From contig NZ_AIDW01000013.1 of the NCBI RefSeq assembly GCF_000251145.1, forward strand, positions 20,823 to 84,822: DNA of 64,000 nt, given 5' to 3'. Below the pieces are notes generated by a model that was not told the DNA's origin, ran no database searches, and worked only from the letters and a program-made list of their open reading frames with translations. This DNA is from Sphingomonas sp. PAMC 26621. GTDB taxonomy: Bacteria > Pseudomonadota > Alphaproteobacteria > Sphingomonadales > Sphingomonadaceae. Below are positions 26,577-35,341 of this stretch, piece after piece. Made by a program: the position numbers and the translations under genes. Each line of letters begins with the position of its first letter. Within the stretch, counting starts at the first letter, position 1.

Positions 26577-27715
26577 TGCGCCGGATCGAAACGACGCCGC
26601 GCGCCGACTGGCAGGCGCAGGTCGAGGCGTTGGGGCTCGTCTGGCACACCGCCGACGGCAAGCCCTATTGGGACGAAAGCGCGTGCTACAGCTTCACCGC
26701 CGCGCAGATCGCGACGATCGAGTCGGCGAGCGCCGACCTGTACGAGATGTTCATCGCGGCGGGCCAGCACGTGCTCGACCGCGAACTGTTGGGCGATTTC
26801 GGCATTCCCGACTTCTGCCACGATGCGATCCACGATTCGTGGAACGCCGAGCCGCCCGCGCTCAATTTCGGGCGCTTCGACCTTGGCTATGACGGCGTGG
26901 CACCGCCCAAATTGTTCGAGTTCAACTGCGACACGCCGACTTCGCTGGTCGAGGCGGCGGTGATCCAGTGGGACTGGAAGGAAGCGGTCTTCCCGGATGC
27001 GGACCAGTATAACCGCCTGCACGAGGCGCTGATCGCCAAGTGGCGCGACATCGCGCCGCCGCCAGGGAGCAGCGCGCTGTATCTCGCGCACGTCGCCGAC
27101 GCGGCGGGCGAGGACAGCGTCACCACCGCCTATCTCGCCGATACCGCACGCGCGGCGGGGATCGAGACGCGGCTGATCGAAATGCCGGAGCTTGGCTGGG
27201 ACAGCGCAGGGGGGCGGTTCGTCGATCTCGACAACATGCCGATCGACGCGATCTTCCATCTTTATCCATGGGAATGGCTGGTGAATGAGCCGTTCGGCAA
27301 GGATCTGGTCGAAAGCCTTGGCACGACGCTTTGGATCGAGCCGATCTGGAAGATGCTGTGGAGCAACAAGGCGATCCTCGCGGTGTTGTGGGAACTGTTC
27401 CCGGGGCACCCCAATCTGCTCGAGGCGCGGCGGACGCCGCTGCTCGGGGACCATGTCCGCAAGCCGCTGCTCGCGCGCGAGGGTGCGAACGTGACGCTGG
27501 TCAAGGGCGGCGCGACGCTCGCGGAAAGTGCCGGCGACTATGGCGCGGAAGGATTCGTCTATCAGGCGCTCTACGACCTGCCCGGCAGCGGGACGCAGCG
27601 CCCCGTGATCGGCGCGTGGGTGGTCGACGGCGCGCCCGCGGGCATGGGGATCCGCGAGGACGGCCCGATCACGGGCAATACCGCGCGCTTCGTGCCGCAC
27701 ATCATCGAGGGGTAG
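26576..27715 (+). CDS. Glutathionylspermidine synthase family protein (YgiC-like)
   Basis: 379 residues from the ATG at 26576, coupled to the upstream lipoprotein gene by TGATG. It matches the ATP-grasp synthetase C-terminal domain of glutathionylspermidine synthase: DWQAQVEALGLVWH near the start, the substrate motif LFEFNCDTPTSLVEAAVIQWDW, then YPWEWL, and WIEPIWKMLWSNKAIL. It lacks the N-terminal amidase domain of Gsp. YgiC homologues have peptide-ligase-like folds and no settled physiological substrate, so the name describes the family, not a proven reaction. The osmC-like gene starts one base after its stop. Confidence 0.88.
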   Translation: MRRIETTPRADWQAQVEALGLVWHTADGKPYWDESACYSFTAAQIATIESASADLYEMFIAAGQHVLDRELLGDFGIPDFCHDAIHDSWNAEPPALNFGRFDLGYDGVAPPKLFEFNCDTPTSLVEAAVIQWDWKEAVFPDADQYNRLHEALIAKWRDIAPPPGSSALYLAHVADAAGEDSVTTAYLADTARAAGIETRLIEMPELGWDSAGGRFVDLDNMPIDAIFHLYPWEWLVNEPFGKDLVESLGTTLWIEPIWKMLWSNKAILAVLWELFPGHPNLLEARRTPLLGDHVRKPLLAREGANVTLVKGGATLAESAGDYGAEGFVYQALYDLPGSGTQRPVIGAWVVDGAPAGMGIREDGPITGNTARFVPHIIEG

Positions 27716-27716
27716 C

Positions 27717-28184
27717 ATGGCGGGGCACGATTTCACCGCGCGGATCGCGTGGACCGGCAATCGCGGGGCGGGGACGCAAAGCTACCGGGGATACGACCGG
27801 ACCTGGGACCTGGTGACGCCCGGCGGGGCGGCGGTCGCGTGCTCGAACGATCCTCGGCTCGGCGGCGATCCCACGCTGCCCAATCCCGAGGATCTGCTGC
27901 TGTCGTCGCTCGCGGCGTGCCACATGCTGTGGTTCCTGCATCTGGCGAGCAGCGCCGGGATCGTCGTGACGGGCTATGCCGACGATCCGCTCGGTGTGGG
28001 CGAAAGCGCGCCCGACGGAACCGGGCGGTTCGTCCGCGCGGTATTGCGGCCGCACATCACGCTGGCGGCGGGGAGCGACGTGGCGGCGGCGGATGCACTC
28101 CATGCGCAGGTCGGCGCGCATTGTTTCATCGCGCGGTCGGTGGCGTTTTCGGTGGAGCATGCGGCGACCTACGCCGAGGGCTGA
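27717..28184 (+). CDS. OsmC family peroxiredoxin-like protein
   Basis: 155 residues. The OsmC/Ohr fold is indicated by the paired redox cysteines, Cys68 in SLAACHMLWFL and Cys136 in AHCFIARSV, and by the central PNPEDLLLSSLAAC motif. Family members reduce organic hydroperoxides. The start is one base beyond the ygiC-like stop, giving a three-gene operon (lipoprotein, YgiC-like ligase, OsmC). This suggests a link with thiol or oxidative stress, which is inference. No terminator is obvious downstream. Confidence 0.88.
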   Translation: MAGHDFTARIAWTGNRGAGTQSYRGYDRTWDLVTPGGAAVACSNDPRLGGDPTLPNPEDLLLSSLAACHMLWFLHLASSAGIVVTGYADDPLGVGESAPDGTGRFVRAVLRPHITLAAGSDVAAADALHAQVGAHCFIARSVAFSVEHAATYAEG

Positions 28185-28370
28185 ACGACGGGGGAGACTC
28201 CCGGGGTTCAACACCCGCGTGGCGAACGGGTGAACCGGCGAACGGTTCGGCACGGATTGTCCAGACGCTTCGGTGGGAACGCTTGCGCCAGCGCGGCATG
28301 TCATAATCTGTCCTGACAGCCCGTACGCTGGTTACCTTCTTTCGTACGAGACTGCGTATATTTACCGAAC

Positions 28371-28377
28371 ATTAACG
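28371..28377 (+). promoter_or_regulatory. ATTAACG box upstream of third PEP-CTERM gene
   Basis: ATTAACG lies 93 bp before the start at 28464. The surrounding TTTACCGAACATTAAC also resembles a CtrA-type TTAA-N7-TTAA site with one mismatch. The upstream copies before 10947 and 22687 do not show the second half-site. Confidence 0.22.
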
Positions 28378-28463
28378 TTCCTTCCGCGCCTGGCGGCTGA
28401 TGCGCGCCGGTGACGAGCGGGTTTACCGCTGGTCCTGCTCAATCCGTTGGAAAGGGAAGTTTC

Positions 28464-29168
28464 ATGAAGCATATCGGATTTCTGGCGATAGCGACCGCCA
28501 TGGGCATCGCGGCCTCCGCGCCGGCGAGCGCAACCGTCCTGATGCCCGGCCAGAGTGGCGTGGCTTTTTCGGCATTCAACGCCGCCACGCGCGGAACCCG
28601 GCTCGCCGAGATCGAGACCGGGACGACCGGTGCCACCACCTACACCGGTTTCCTGCGCAGCGCGGTGTATCAGAACACGCTGGGGACGCTGGATTTCTAT
28701 TATCAGGTCGCAATCAGCACGATCAATGCGGGCGATGAAGTGTACAACCTGACCACCGCGGGCTTCCTCGGTTACACCGTCGATGCACTGGTCGATACGA
28801 CCGACTTCGACGGCGCGGGCATCTTCGCCGCCGCCAACAACCCCAATTTGCAGGGGCCCCCCGGCTCGACCACGACCGCTTCGCGCAACGGCAGCGGTTC
28901 GGTCGTCCGGGCGGACTTCGGCGACAATGGGCTGGAAGCGGGCGGCCAGACCAGCGCGACCTATATCTTCCGCACCAACGCGACCGGCTACAATTTGGGC
29001 GGCACCTTCACGACGCAGGACGGGTCGGTCGCGCAGCGCGCCAACTTCCAGCCGACCGGCGCGGTTCCCGAACCCGCGACCTGGGCAATGATGCTGCTGG
29101 GCTTCGGCGGGATCGGCTTTGCACTGCGGCGCCTGCGTACGCGCGCCCCCCGCGTATACGCCGCCTGA
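28464..29168 (+). CDS. PEPxxWA-CTERM sorting domain protein (third of three)
   Basis: 234 residues from the ATG at 28464, with AAAGGGAAG ahead of it. It has a signal peptide of about 24 residues (MKHIGFLAIATAMGIAAS, then an ASA cleavage site). The exported domain contains repeated Thr/Gly/Asn segments and 'GTLDFYYQV', as often seen in secreted proteins of this class; its function is unknown. The C-terminal tail has VPEPATWAMM, a hydrophobic segment and RRLRTR. A terminator follows the stop. Confidence 0.9.
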   Translation: MKHIGFLAIATAMGIAASAPASATVLMPGQSGVAFSAFNAATRGTRLAEIETGTTGATTYTGFLRSAVYQNTLGTLDFYYQVAISTINAGDEVYNLTTAGFLGYTVDALVDTTDFDGAGIFAAANNPNLQGPPGSTTTASRNGSGSVVRADFGDNGLEAGGQTSATYIFRTNATGYNLGGTFTTQDGSVAQRANFQPTGAVPEPATWAMMLLGFGGIGFALRRLRTRAPRVYAA

Positions 29169-29192
29169 TCCGGATCATCCGGATACCAAGGG

Positions 29193-29226
29193 AAAGCCGT
29201 CGGCCTCGTGCCGGCGGCTTTCTTGT
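29193..29226 (+). terminator. Intrinsic terminator after third PEP-CTERM gene
   Basis: AAAGCCGTCGGC and GCCGGCGGCTTT form a 12-bp stem with one G-T pair and a CTCGT loop, followed by TTCTTGTTT-type U-rich sequence. It starts 24 bp after the stop. Confidence 0.85.
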
Positions 29227-29261
29227 TTCGAATGTATGGGAAACGGCGCGTGGCGGCGGGC

Positions 29262-29663
29262 TCAGCGACCGCGGCGATACCCGCCGAACTGCGTGCTTTC
29301 GAACGACACAACCGCGCCGGCATTGTCGCCCAGCGGGATCGCCGCAACGCCGTACGCGCTGCGCAGGCCGTTCGAACCGATCATCGCACCGACTTCGCCG
29401 TGAATCCCGAGGCCAGGCTTGCCGGACTCGTCACGTTCGCCGCGTGCAATCGCTGCGCTTTCCACGGTGTTGCTGTTCAGGATAGCGTCGCGCTCGGCAT
29501 CGCTGAGGCGGATCGTGTCACCTCGCGGGGTGGAGCTGGTAGGGGCAGAAGGCGCCGGATCGAGGTTTTGCGCAAAGGCGCCGCCCGACGTGCCCGTGAT
29601 GCCCGCGACGCATGCGGTTGCCATGAGGAGGGGGCGAAGGGGCTTTGGCATCTTACGGCTCAT
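29262..29663 (-). CDS. Small exported protein of unknown function
   Basis: 133 residues. A signal peptide is clear (LLMATACVAGITGTSGGAFAQ, cleavage after AFA). The mature part has a charged middle (IRLSDAERDAILNSNTVESAA) and a C-terminal Gly-rich segment ending 'FESTQFGGYRRGR', with GIHGEVGAMIGSNG that resembles short outer-membrane or periplasmic sphingomonad proteins. I do not recognise a named family. It is transcribed towards the preceding PEP-CTERM gene. A second Met (residue 5) could be the true start. Confidence 0.7.
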   Translation of the reverse strand: MSRKMPKPLRPLLMATACVAGITGTSGGAFAQNLDPAPSAPTSSTPRGDTIRLSDAERDAILNSNTVESAAIARGERDESGKPGLGIHGEVGAMIGSNGLRSAYGVAAIPLGDNAGAVVSFESTQFGGYRRGR

Positions 29664-29728
29664 GCCGCGGGTATAGAGCAGGATGCGGTGGACGTCTAAT
29701 CCAGGTGAGCGATCCCGCTTTTTCTGTC

Positions 29729-29832
29729 CTTCCCCGGCGCAGGTCGGGGCCCAATAGAGAAGGCTGCTGTAACAGGATGTTGCGCTCGCAAACTCAACGC
29801 GCGCTCCTGGGCCCCGGCCTTCGCCGGGGAAG
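29729..29832. repeat. Palindromic element, CTTCCCCGGCG family, copy 4
   Basis: 104 bp. The left arm CTTCCCCGGCGCAGGTCGGG and the right arm CCCCGGCCTTCGCCGGGGAAG match the copies at 13903 and 21117. It lies in the gap between engB and the small exported protein gene; the interior is different from other copies. Confidence 0.82.
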
Positions 29833-29873
29833 CAGTAGAGCAGAAGGCCGTCAGCGCGGGCAGCGCCTTCCCC

Positions 29874-30509
29874 TCAGCCGATCGCCTCGATCACCGCGGC
29901 GCGCAGTTCGGGGATGCCCAGCCCGGTATCGCTCGACGTCACCAGAATGTCCGGATGCGCCGCGGGCCGCTTGCGGGCTTCAGCCGCCGTCGCCTCGGTC
30001 ACCTCGGCGAGGTCGCTTGCCTTGATCTTGTCCGCCTTGGTCAGCACCATGCGATAGCTGACCGCCGCCTTGTCGAGCATCTCGAGGATCTCGCGGTCGA
30101 CGTCCTTGATGCCGTGACGCGAGTCGATCAGCACGAGCGCGCGTTTGAGCACGTCGCGCCCGCGCAGGAAGTCGTTCACCAGGAAGCGCCATTTGCGGAC
30201 CATGTCCTTGGGCGCCTTGGCAAAACCATAGCCGGGCATGTCGACGAGCCGGAACGTCAGCGGCGTTCCGACGTCGAAGAAGTTGAGCTCCTGCGTCCGC
30301 CCCGGCGTGTTCGACGTACGCGCGAGCGAATTTCGATGCGTCAGCGCGTTGAGCAGCGACGACTTGCCGACGTTCGAGCGCCCGGCGAACGCAACCTCCG
30401 GCACGACCGCATTGGGCAGGAATTCGAGCGCGGGCGCGGACTTCAGGAAGGCCACCGGCCCCGCGAAGATCTTGCGCGCCGCCTCGATCGCTTCGGGTTC
30501 GAAACTCAT
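29874..30509 (-). CDS. engB: Ribosome biogenesis GTP-binding protein EngB (YsxC/YihA)
   Basis: 211 residues. Essential GTPase in late 50S assembly. Motifs in order: G1 [10 protein letters not shown]2 region [15 protein letters not shown]3 [10 protein letters not shown]4 TKADKIK. The ATG overlaps the yidC stop by 4 bp (ATGA), so translation is coupled. Last gene of the rpmH-rnpA-yidD-yidC-engB cluster. Confidence 0.96.
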   Translation of the reverse strand: MSFEPEAIEAARKIFAGPVAFLKSAPALEFLPNAVVPEVAFAGRSNVGKSSLLNALTHRNSLARTSNTPGRTQELNFFDVGTPLTFRLVDMPGYGFAKAPKDMVRKWRFLVNDFLRGRDVLKRALVLIDSRHGIKDVDREILEMLDKAAVSYRMVLTKADKIKASDLAEVTEATAAEARKRPAAHPDILVTSSDTGLGIPELRAAVIEAIG

Positions 30510-32275
30510 GCCTTGACGACCTTCGTAGCGGCAGGCTCACGCATGCCCGGGTGACGCGCATACAGCAACCGCTGCTGCGCGACGGTCCACAGGTTCGACG
30601 TGATCCAGTAGACCTGCAGGCCGACCGCGAACGGCGCCATCACGAACATCAGCACCCACGGCATCAGCGCGAACACTTGCTTCTGGGCATCGTCCATCGG
30701 CGCAGGGTTGAGCTTGAACTGGAAGAACATCGACACGCCGAGCAGCACGGGCACGATCCCGATCGCGAGGAACGGCGGCAGATGGTACGGCAGATAGCCG
30801 AACAGGTTGAGGATCGTCGCAGGGTCGGGCGCGGATAGATCGTGGATCCAGCCGACGAACGGCTGGTGGCGCATTTCGATCGTCAGCAGCAGCACCTTGT
30901 ACAGCGAGTACATGATCGGGATCTGGATCAGCGTCGGCAGACAGCCCGCGAGCGGGTTGACCTTTTCGGTCTTGTAAAGCGCCATCACTTCCTGCTGCTG
31001 GCGCGCCTTGTCGTCCTTATACTTCTCCTGGATCGCCTTCATCTTGGGCTGGAGCGCCTTCATCGCCGCCATCGACGCGAACTGGCGCTGTGCGACCGGG
31101 AAGATCAGCGTGCGGATCGTGACGGTGAGCAGGATGATCGCGACACCGAAGTTGCCGATCATGCGGAACAACCAGTCGAGATATTTGAAGATCGGCTTCT
31201 CGACGACCTCGAACCAGCCCCAGTCGATCGCCTTGCCGAAGTGGCGGACGCCGAGGCGATCCTCATAGCGGTCGAGCGTGTTGGTTTCCTTGGCACCGGC
31301 GAACAGCTTGGCGGTGGTGACGAGCGCCTTGCCCGGCGCGACGACGCGCGGGGCGAGCGTGAAGCCGCCCTGGAAGGTGTCGCCCTTGGCAGCGGTGAAG
31401 CCGGCATGGACCGAACTGTTGGCGTCGGGAATGACCGCGGCGAGCCAGTATTTGTCGCCAAAGCCGACCCAGCCGCCATTGCCGTCGAACATGTTCTCGC
31501 CGGGCTTGGCACCGCTGCCCCAGATCTTGCCGAAGAACGAGGCGTCCTTGCCCTTCAGATTGTCATAGGTGATGTCGTAGGTCGCGCCCTTGTCGAACAC
31601 GCCGATCGGGCCGACGTGGTTGGTCCAGGTGTCGGCCTCGGTGCCGATGCCGGTGCGCGAGATGATCGAATAGGCGCGCAGCGCGATGGGCGTCGCGCCC
31701 CCGTTGGCAGCGACCTGGCGGACGGTGAACATGTACTTGTCGTCGATCGCGACGGTCAGTGCGAACCGCTGGCCCTGCGGGTTCGCATAGCTCAGCGTGA
31801 CCGGCTGGCCGGGGCGCAGCACGTTGGACGAAGCGGTGTAGACGGTGTCGCCGTTGGGGACGGTCACGCCGTCGCCCGACCAGCCGAAGCCGGCGTAATA
31901 AGCGTCCTTGGTCCCGCGCGGCGAAAACAGCCGAATCGGGGGCGAGCCCTTGGCAACCGTTTCCCGATATTGCGACAGCGTCAGATCATCGACGTACGCG
32001 CCCTTGAGGTTGATCGACCCGTTGAGCTTGGGCGTCTCGATCCGGATCCGCTGGCCCGCGCTTTCGCGCAGCACGAGGTTGCGATCGCGGACTGCCATCG
32101 CACCGTCCGCGGCGGGGCCGGTCGAGGTGTCGAGCGCCTTCGACTTGCCCTTGACGACCTTGGTCGCGGGCGGGTTCGCCGCGGGGAAGAACTTCTGGGT
32201 GAGGAAGTTGCTGCCGAGCAGGATGATCGCGGCAAAGAGCGCGAAGAGGATGAAATTCTTGCTGTCGTGCTTCAC
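30506..32275 (-). CDS. yidC: Membrane protein insertase YidC
   Basis: 589 residues with a GTG start. YidC inserts and folds inner-membrane proteins, alone or with SecYEG. It has an N-terminal membrane anchor ([18 protein letters not shown]), a large periplasmic domain (about 60-370) typical of Gram-negative YidC, then the conserved five-helix core with [24 protein letters not shown] start ([20 protein letters not shown]), the cytoplasmic coiled loop [18 protein letters not shown], and [18 protein letters not shown]. It overlaps engB by 4 bp. Confidence 0.97.
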   Translation of the reverse strand: MKHDSKNFILFALFAAIILLGSNFLTQKFFPAANPPATKVVKGKSKALDTSTGPAADGAMAVRDRNLVLRESAGQRIRIETPKLNGSINLKGAYVDDLTLSQYRETVAKGSPPIRLFSPRGTKDAYYAGFGWSGDGVTVPNGDTVYTASSNVLRPGQPVTLSYANPQGQRFALTVAIDDKYMFTVRQVAANGGATPIALRAYSIISRTGIGTEADTWTNHVGPIGVFDKGATYDITYDNLKGKDASFFGKIWGSGAKPGENMFDGNGGWVGFGDKYWLAAVIPDANSSVHAGFTAAKGDTFQGGFTLAPRVVAPGKALVTTAKLFAGAKETNTLDRYEDRLGVRHFGKAIDWGWFEVVEKPIFKYLDWLFRMIGNFGVAIILLTVTIRTLIFPVAQRQFASMAAMKALQPKMKAIQEKYKDDKARQQQEVMALYKTEKVNPLAGCLPTLIQIPIMYSLYKVLLLTIEMRHQPFVGWIHDLSAPDPATILNLFGYLPYHLPPFLAIGIVPVLLGVSMFFQFKLNPAPMDDAQKQVFALMPWVLMFVMAPFAVGLQVYWITSNLWTVAQQRLLYARHPGMREPAATKVVKA

Positions 32276-32312
32276 GCGAGTCGTATCCGTTCGTCGATCA
32301 GGGTTTCGGCGA

Positions 32313-32552
32313 TCATGGGACCGGGTCGGGTCCGTACCCGCCCCAGGGATGACAGCGCGCGATTCGTTTCGCGGCCAGCCATCCGCCCTTCACAGCGCCA
32401 TAGCGGCGAAGCGCGGTAATTGCATAGCTTGAACAGCTTGGCTGATAGCGGCAGCTTGGCGGAAGCACCGCGGACGGGCCAATCTGCCACCCACGCGCGA
32501 CCAGGATCAGCGCACGGGCGAGAAGGGTGGGGCGCGGGGTGCACATCAACAA
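32313..32552 (-). CDS. yidD: Membrane protein insertion efficiency factor YidD
   Basis: 79 residues. The whole family core is present: [19 protein letters not shown] and [21 protein letters not shown], with the conserved cysteines. YidD is a small inner-membrane-associated protein that helps YidC-dependent insertion. It sits 37 bp before yidC. ATG 32552 or 32546 can be the start. The upstream gap to rnpA contains a palindromic repeat. Confidence 0.94.
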   Translation of the reverse strand: MLMCTPRPTLLARALILVARGWQIGPSAVLPPSCRYQPSCSSYAITALRRYGAVKGGWLAAKRIARCHPWGGYGPDPVP

Positions 32553-32555
32553 GGA

Positions 32556-32664
32556 CCGTCACCCCGGGCTTGTCCCCGGGTCCACCGCGCCGACGGCACG
32601 GCAGCCGAATTCAGCGGCGGGAGCGCGCCGCACCGTGGATACCGGTACGAAGCCGGTATGACGG
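32556..32664. repeat. Nested palindromic element, TCCACCG family, variant hairpins
   Basis: Left: CCGTCA, a CCCCGGGCTTGTCCCCGGG hairpin, then TCCACCG. Right: CCGTGGAT, an ACCGGTACGAAGCCGGT hairpin, then ATGACGG. The outer boxes match the 93-bp copies (529, 58260, 61635) but the hairpins are different. It lies between rnpA and yidD. Confidence 0.65.
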
Positions 32665-32679
32665 AAAGGGAGGTGAAGA

Positions 32680-32997
32680 TCACCGCACCACCTTCGCCAG
32701 CGCTTTGGTCAATTCGCTGCGCATCGCCGCGTAATCGCGTTCGATTCCGCCGCTACGGCCGATCAGCACGTGATCCGCGCCCTCGACTCCGGCGACCGGC
32801 AACAGCTCGCGCGCCAAGGCACGCAGCCGGCGCTTGAGCCGGTTGCGGATGACGGAATTGCCGACTTTCTTGGTGACGGTAAACCCCACGCGCATCGCCG
32901 GGGAACCATCGTCGCGCCGCCGCATCAACAGGACGAATCCCGGCATCGGCGCGCGTTTCCCCGCGTTCGCGGCGAGGAAATCGGCGCGGCGCGCCAT
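32680..32997 (-). CDS. rnpA: Ribonuclease P protein component
   Basis: 105 residues from the ATG at 32997. It is the protein subunit of RNase P, which matures tRNA 5' ends. Seen: the N-terminal RADFLAANAGKRA stretch, MRVGFTVTKKVGNSVIRN and the signature RNRLKRRLRALARELL with the RNR motif, then ADHVLIGRSG. The frame continues upstream through rpmH, but no usable start codon with family sequence was found there. It begins 32 bp after rpmH. Confidence 0.93.
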   Translation of the reverse strand: MARRADFLAANAGKRAPMPGFVLLMRRRDDGSPAMRVGFTVTKKVGNSVIRNRLKRRLRALARELLPVAGVEGADHVLIGRSGGIERDYAAMRSELTKALAKVVR

Positions 32998-33029
32998 CGT
33001 CTCGATGGTCGCGCCGCGGTGATCCCGGT

Positions 33030-33164
33030 TTACGCCGACAGCTTCTTGCGGCCGCGGTTGCGGCGGGCGCGAATCACGTTGCGGCCACCCGGGGTCGCCA
33101 TGCGCGAGCGGAACCCGTGGCGGCGTGCACGCACCAGATTGCTCGGCTGAAAGGTCCGCTTCAT
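33030..33164 (-). CDS. rpmH: 50S ribosomal protein L34
   Basis: 44 residues: it starts [19 protein letters not shown] and ends [11 protein letters not shown], an almost perfect L34. L34 is a small basic protein of the large subunit. First gene of the cluster rpmH-rnpA-yidD-yidC-engB, a conserved bacterial gene order. A terminator-like hairpin of the preceding gene lies just upstream. Confidence 0.97.
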   Translation of the reverse strand: MKRTFQPSNLVRARRHGFRSRMATPGGRNVIRARRNRGRKKLSA

Positions 33165-33193
33165 CGTTCATTCCCTAGGACTGCAAACAGAAA

Positions 33194-33215
33194 AGGGCCG
33201 CCACGCGGACGGCCT
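33194..33215 (-). terminator. Terminator-like hairpin before rpmH
   Basis: On the minus strand, GGCCGTCCGCG and its near-complement CGTGGCGGCC are followed by CTTTT. It ends transcription of the small membrane protein gene (33248-33523) before the rpmH promoter region. Confidence 0.6.
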
Positions 33216-33247
33216 CGTAAGCGGTCCCCCTAGGCAAAAAGGGCGGG

Positions 33248-33523
33248 CTAGTCAATTGCGCGATCACGCGCACGGCGGCGGGCGGCGCTGCGGCGGCGTA
33301 GCCCCATGTCCGCATAATGGCCGACCTTGGGCCAGCGACGCTTGGCATGGACGAAACGCTTCTTCGCCCACAGCGAATTCTGCAGCATCAGCGCGAGTCC
33401 CGCCGCGAACACGAAGATCCCGCCAGGCCCCGGAATCGCCCCGACGATCGGCGAGGCGACGACGAGCACGACCCCGGTCGAGAACAGCGTGAGCCGGAGC
33501 ATCGGGTGGCGGGTGGATCGCAT
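33248..33523 (-). CDS. Small two-helix membrane protein (PGPGW-like)
   Basis: 91 residues from the ATG at 33523. Two hydrophobic segments (LTLFSTGVVLVVASPIVGA and GGIFVFAAGLALML) flank a PGPGG turn, and a strongly basic tail follows (RRRSAARRRARDR). The PGPG motif between helices resembles the PGPGW transmembrane family, with Gly replacing Trp. No function is known. ATG 33574 would add 17 residues. It is divergent from comM/yifB. Confidence 0.7.
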   Translation of the reverse strand: MRSTRHPMLRLTLFSTGVVLVVASPIVGAIPGPGGIFVFAAGLALMLQNSLWAKKRFVHAKRRWPKVGHYADMGLRRRSAARRRARDRAID

Positions 33524-33617
33524 CGCGCTAGCATGTGGGAAGCCGGGCGCGCTTGGCAAGACGGTGGACTTCATCGGCCGTGCCGTTAAGCCCCGTCGCA
33601 GGCCCGGGGGGGAAGCA

Positions 33618-35123
33618 ATGGTAGCAAGTGTGTCGACGGTGGCATATCTGGGGCTGGAGGCGCGCGCGGTCGAGGTGCAGGTCCAGTTGATCCCGGGGTT
33701 GCCCGCGTTCAACGTGGTGGGCTTGGGCGACAAGGCTGTCGGCGAAAGCCGCGAGCGCGTGCGCGGCGCGATCGCCGCGATGGGGCTGGCGCTGCCGCCC
33801 AAGCGGATCGTGGTCAATCTGTCTCCCGCCGATCTGCCCAAGGAAGGCTCGCATTTCGACTTGCCGATCGCGCTGGCGTTGCTCGCGGCGATGGGGATCG
33901 TCGATGCCGAGGACCTTGGCGACTATGTCGTCGTCGGCGAACTCGGGCTCGATGCGCGGATCGCGCCGTCGCCGGGGGTATTGCTCGCGGCGTTGCATGC
34001 GTCCGAACTCGGCAAGGGGCTGATCTGCCCGGTCGCCCAGGGGGCGGAGGCGGCGTGGGCGGGGCAGGGCGTGCTCGCGGCGCCCGACATCCTGGCGCTG
34101 ATCAACCACTTCAAGGGCCACGGACTGCTCTCCCCGCCGCCGCCGGGGCAGGCGGAACCGATCATGCCCGGCCCCGACCTGCGGCAGGTCAAAGGGCAGG
34201 AAACCGCCAAGCGCGCGCTCGAGATCGCGGCGGCGGGCGGGCATAATCTGGTGATGGTCGGGCCGCCCGGGTCGGGCAAGTCGCTGATGGCGTCGTGTCT
34301 CCCCGGCATCCTCCCGCCGCTCGACGCGGCCGAGGCACTCGAGGTGTCGATGGTCGCGAGCGTCGCGGGGACGCTGACCGGCGGGCGACTGACCCGCACG
34401 CGGCCGTTCCGTGCGCCGCATCACTCGGCGTCGATGGCGGCGCTGGTCGGCGGTGGGCTCAAGGTCAAGCCGGGCGAGGTGAGCCTCGCGCATCTCGGCG
34501 TGCTTTTCCTCGATGAACTTCCCGAATTCCGGCGAGTCGTGCTCGATTCGCTGCGCCAGCCGCTCGAGACGGGGACGGTGAGTGTCGCGCGCGCCAATGC
34601 GCACCTGACTTTCCCCGCGCGCGTTCAACTGATCGCGGCGATGAATCCGTGCCGCTGCGGACATCTCGGCGATGCGGCGCTCGCCTGCTCGCGCGCGCCA
34701 CGCTGTGCGGTCGATTATCAGGCGAAGGTGTCGGGGCCGTTGCTCGACCGGATCGATCTCCACATCGAGGTGCAGGCCGTCAGCGCCGCCGATCTCGTCC
34801 TGCCGCCCCCGGCCGAAGGCTCCGCCGAGGTCGCCGCGCGGGTCGCGGCTGCCCGCGCGATCCAGCGCGCACGCTACGCGGGGGAGGGCGTGCGGACCAA
34901 TGCCGAGGCGGATGGCGCGCTGCTCGATCGGGTGGCGACTCCGGACGCGGCAGGGCGTGCGCTGCTCGCGCAGGCGGCGGAGGCGATGCGGTTGTCGGCG
35001 CGGGGTTATACGCGCGTGCTGCGGACCGCGCGGAGCATTGCCGATCTTGCGGGAGTCGAAGGGGTCGGGCGGGCGCATGTTGCGGAGGCGCTAAGCTATC
35101 GTCGGCGCTCCGCGGTGAATTGA
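33618..35123 (+). CDS. YifB/ComM family Mg chelatase-like AAA ATPase
   Basis: 501 residues from the ATG at 33618, just after a GGGGGGGAAG ribosome site; the longer frame upstream is antisense to the small membrane gene. It has an N-terminal Lon-protease-like domain (about 1-170, with PKEGSHFDLPIALALLAAMG), Walker A GPPGSGKS at 215-222, Walker B LFLDELPEF, the cysteine motif NPCRCGHLGD, and a C-terminal helical domain. ComM homologues are hexameric helicases promoting branch migration in natural transformation; in genomes without competence the role is unclear. No competence genes are nearby. Confidence 0.93.
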   Translation: MVASVSTVAYLGLEARAVEVQVQLIPGLPAFNVVGLGDKAVGESRERVRGAIAAMGLALPPKRIVVNLSPADLPKEGSHFDLPIALALLAAMGIVDAEDLGDYVVVGELGLDARIAPSPGVLLAALHASELGKGLICPVAQGAEAAWAGQGVLAAPDILALINHFKGHGLLSPPPPGQAEPIMPGPDLRQVKGQETAKRALEIAAAGGHNLVMVGPPGSGKSLMASCLPGILPPLDAAEALEVSMVASVAGTLTGGRLTRTRPFRAPHHSASMAALVGGGLKVKPGEVSLAHLGVLFLDELPEFRRVVLDSLRQPLETGTVSVARANAHLTFPARVQLIAAMNPCRCGHLGDAALACSRAPRCAVDYQAKVSGPLLDRIDLHIEVQAVSAADLVLPPPAEGSAEVAARVAAARAIQRARYAGEGVRTNAEADGALLDRVATPDAAGRALLAQAAEAMRLSARGYTRVLRTARSIADLAGVEGVGRAHVAEALSYRRRSAVN

Positions 35124-35191
35124 GCGAAGCTGTCATCGCGCTGCAACAGGGTGTTGCAGCGAAGCGTGGGTTACGCTAGCGGGTCTGGCGT

Positions 35192-35276
35192 GCGGGCGTG
35201 GTGGAACTGGTAGACGCGCCGGACTCAAAATCCGGTTCCGCAAGGAGTGTCGGTTCGATTCCGACCGCCCGCACCA
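35192..35276 (+). tRNA. tRNA-Leu (anticodon CAA)
   Basis: 85 nt including the encoded CCA. The acceptor stem GCGGGCG pairs with CGCCCGC, and the A discriminator and CCA follow. The anticodon stem CCGGA/TCCGG encloses the loop CTCAAAA, giving anticodon CAA at 35226-35228 (reads UUG). The long variable arm (TTCCGCAAGGAGT region) and the T-arm CGGTTCGATTCCG confirm a class II leucine tRNA. Confidence 0.97.
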
Positions 35277-35341
35277 CTTTTCAGGCCGTCGCGTTCTACC
35301 ACTGCGTTGTCGGCGCAGTCCGCGCGGTCTAGCGTTCTCGC

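Noticed and set aside
30842..32419. 525-codon open frame antisense to yidC
   Set aside because: Same effect. YidC has all its domains on the other strand.
32998..33171. Longer N-terminus of RnpA overlapping rpmH
   Set aside because: The frame is open but lacks a start codon close to the conserved region, and rpmH occupies this DNA in another frame.
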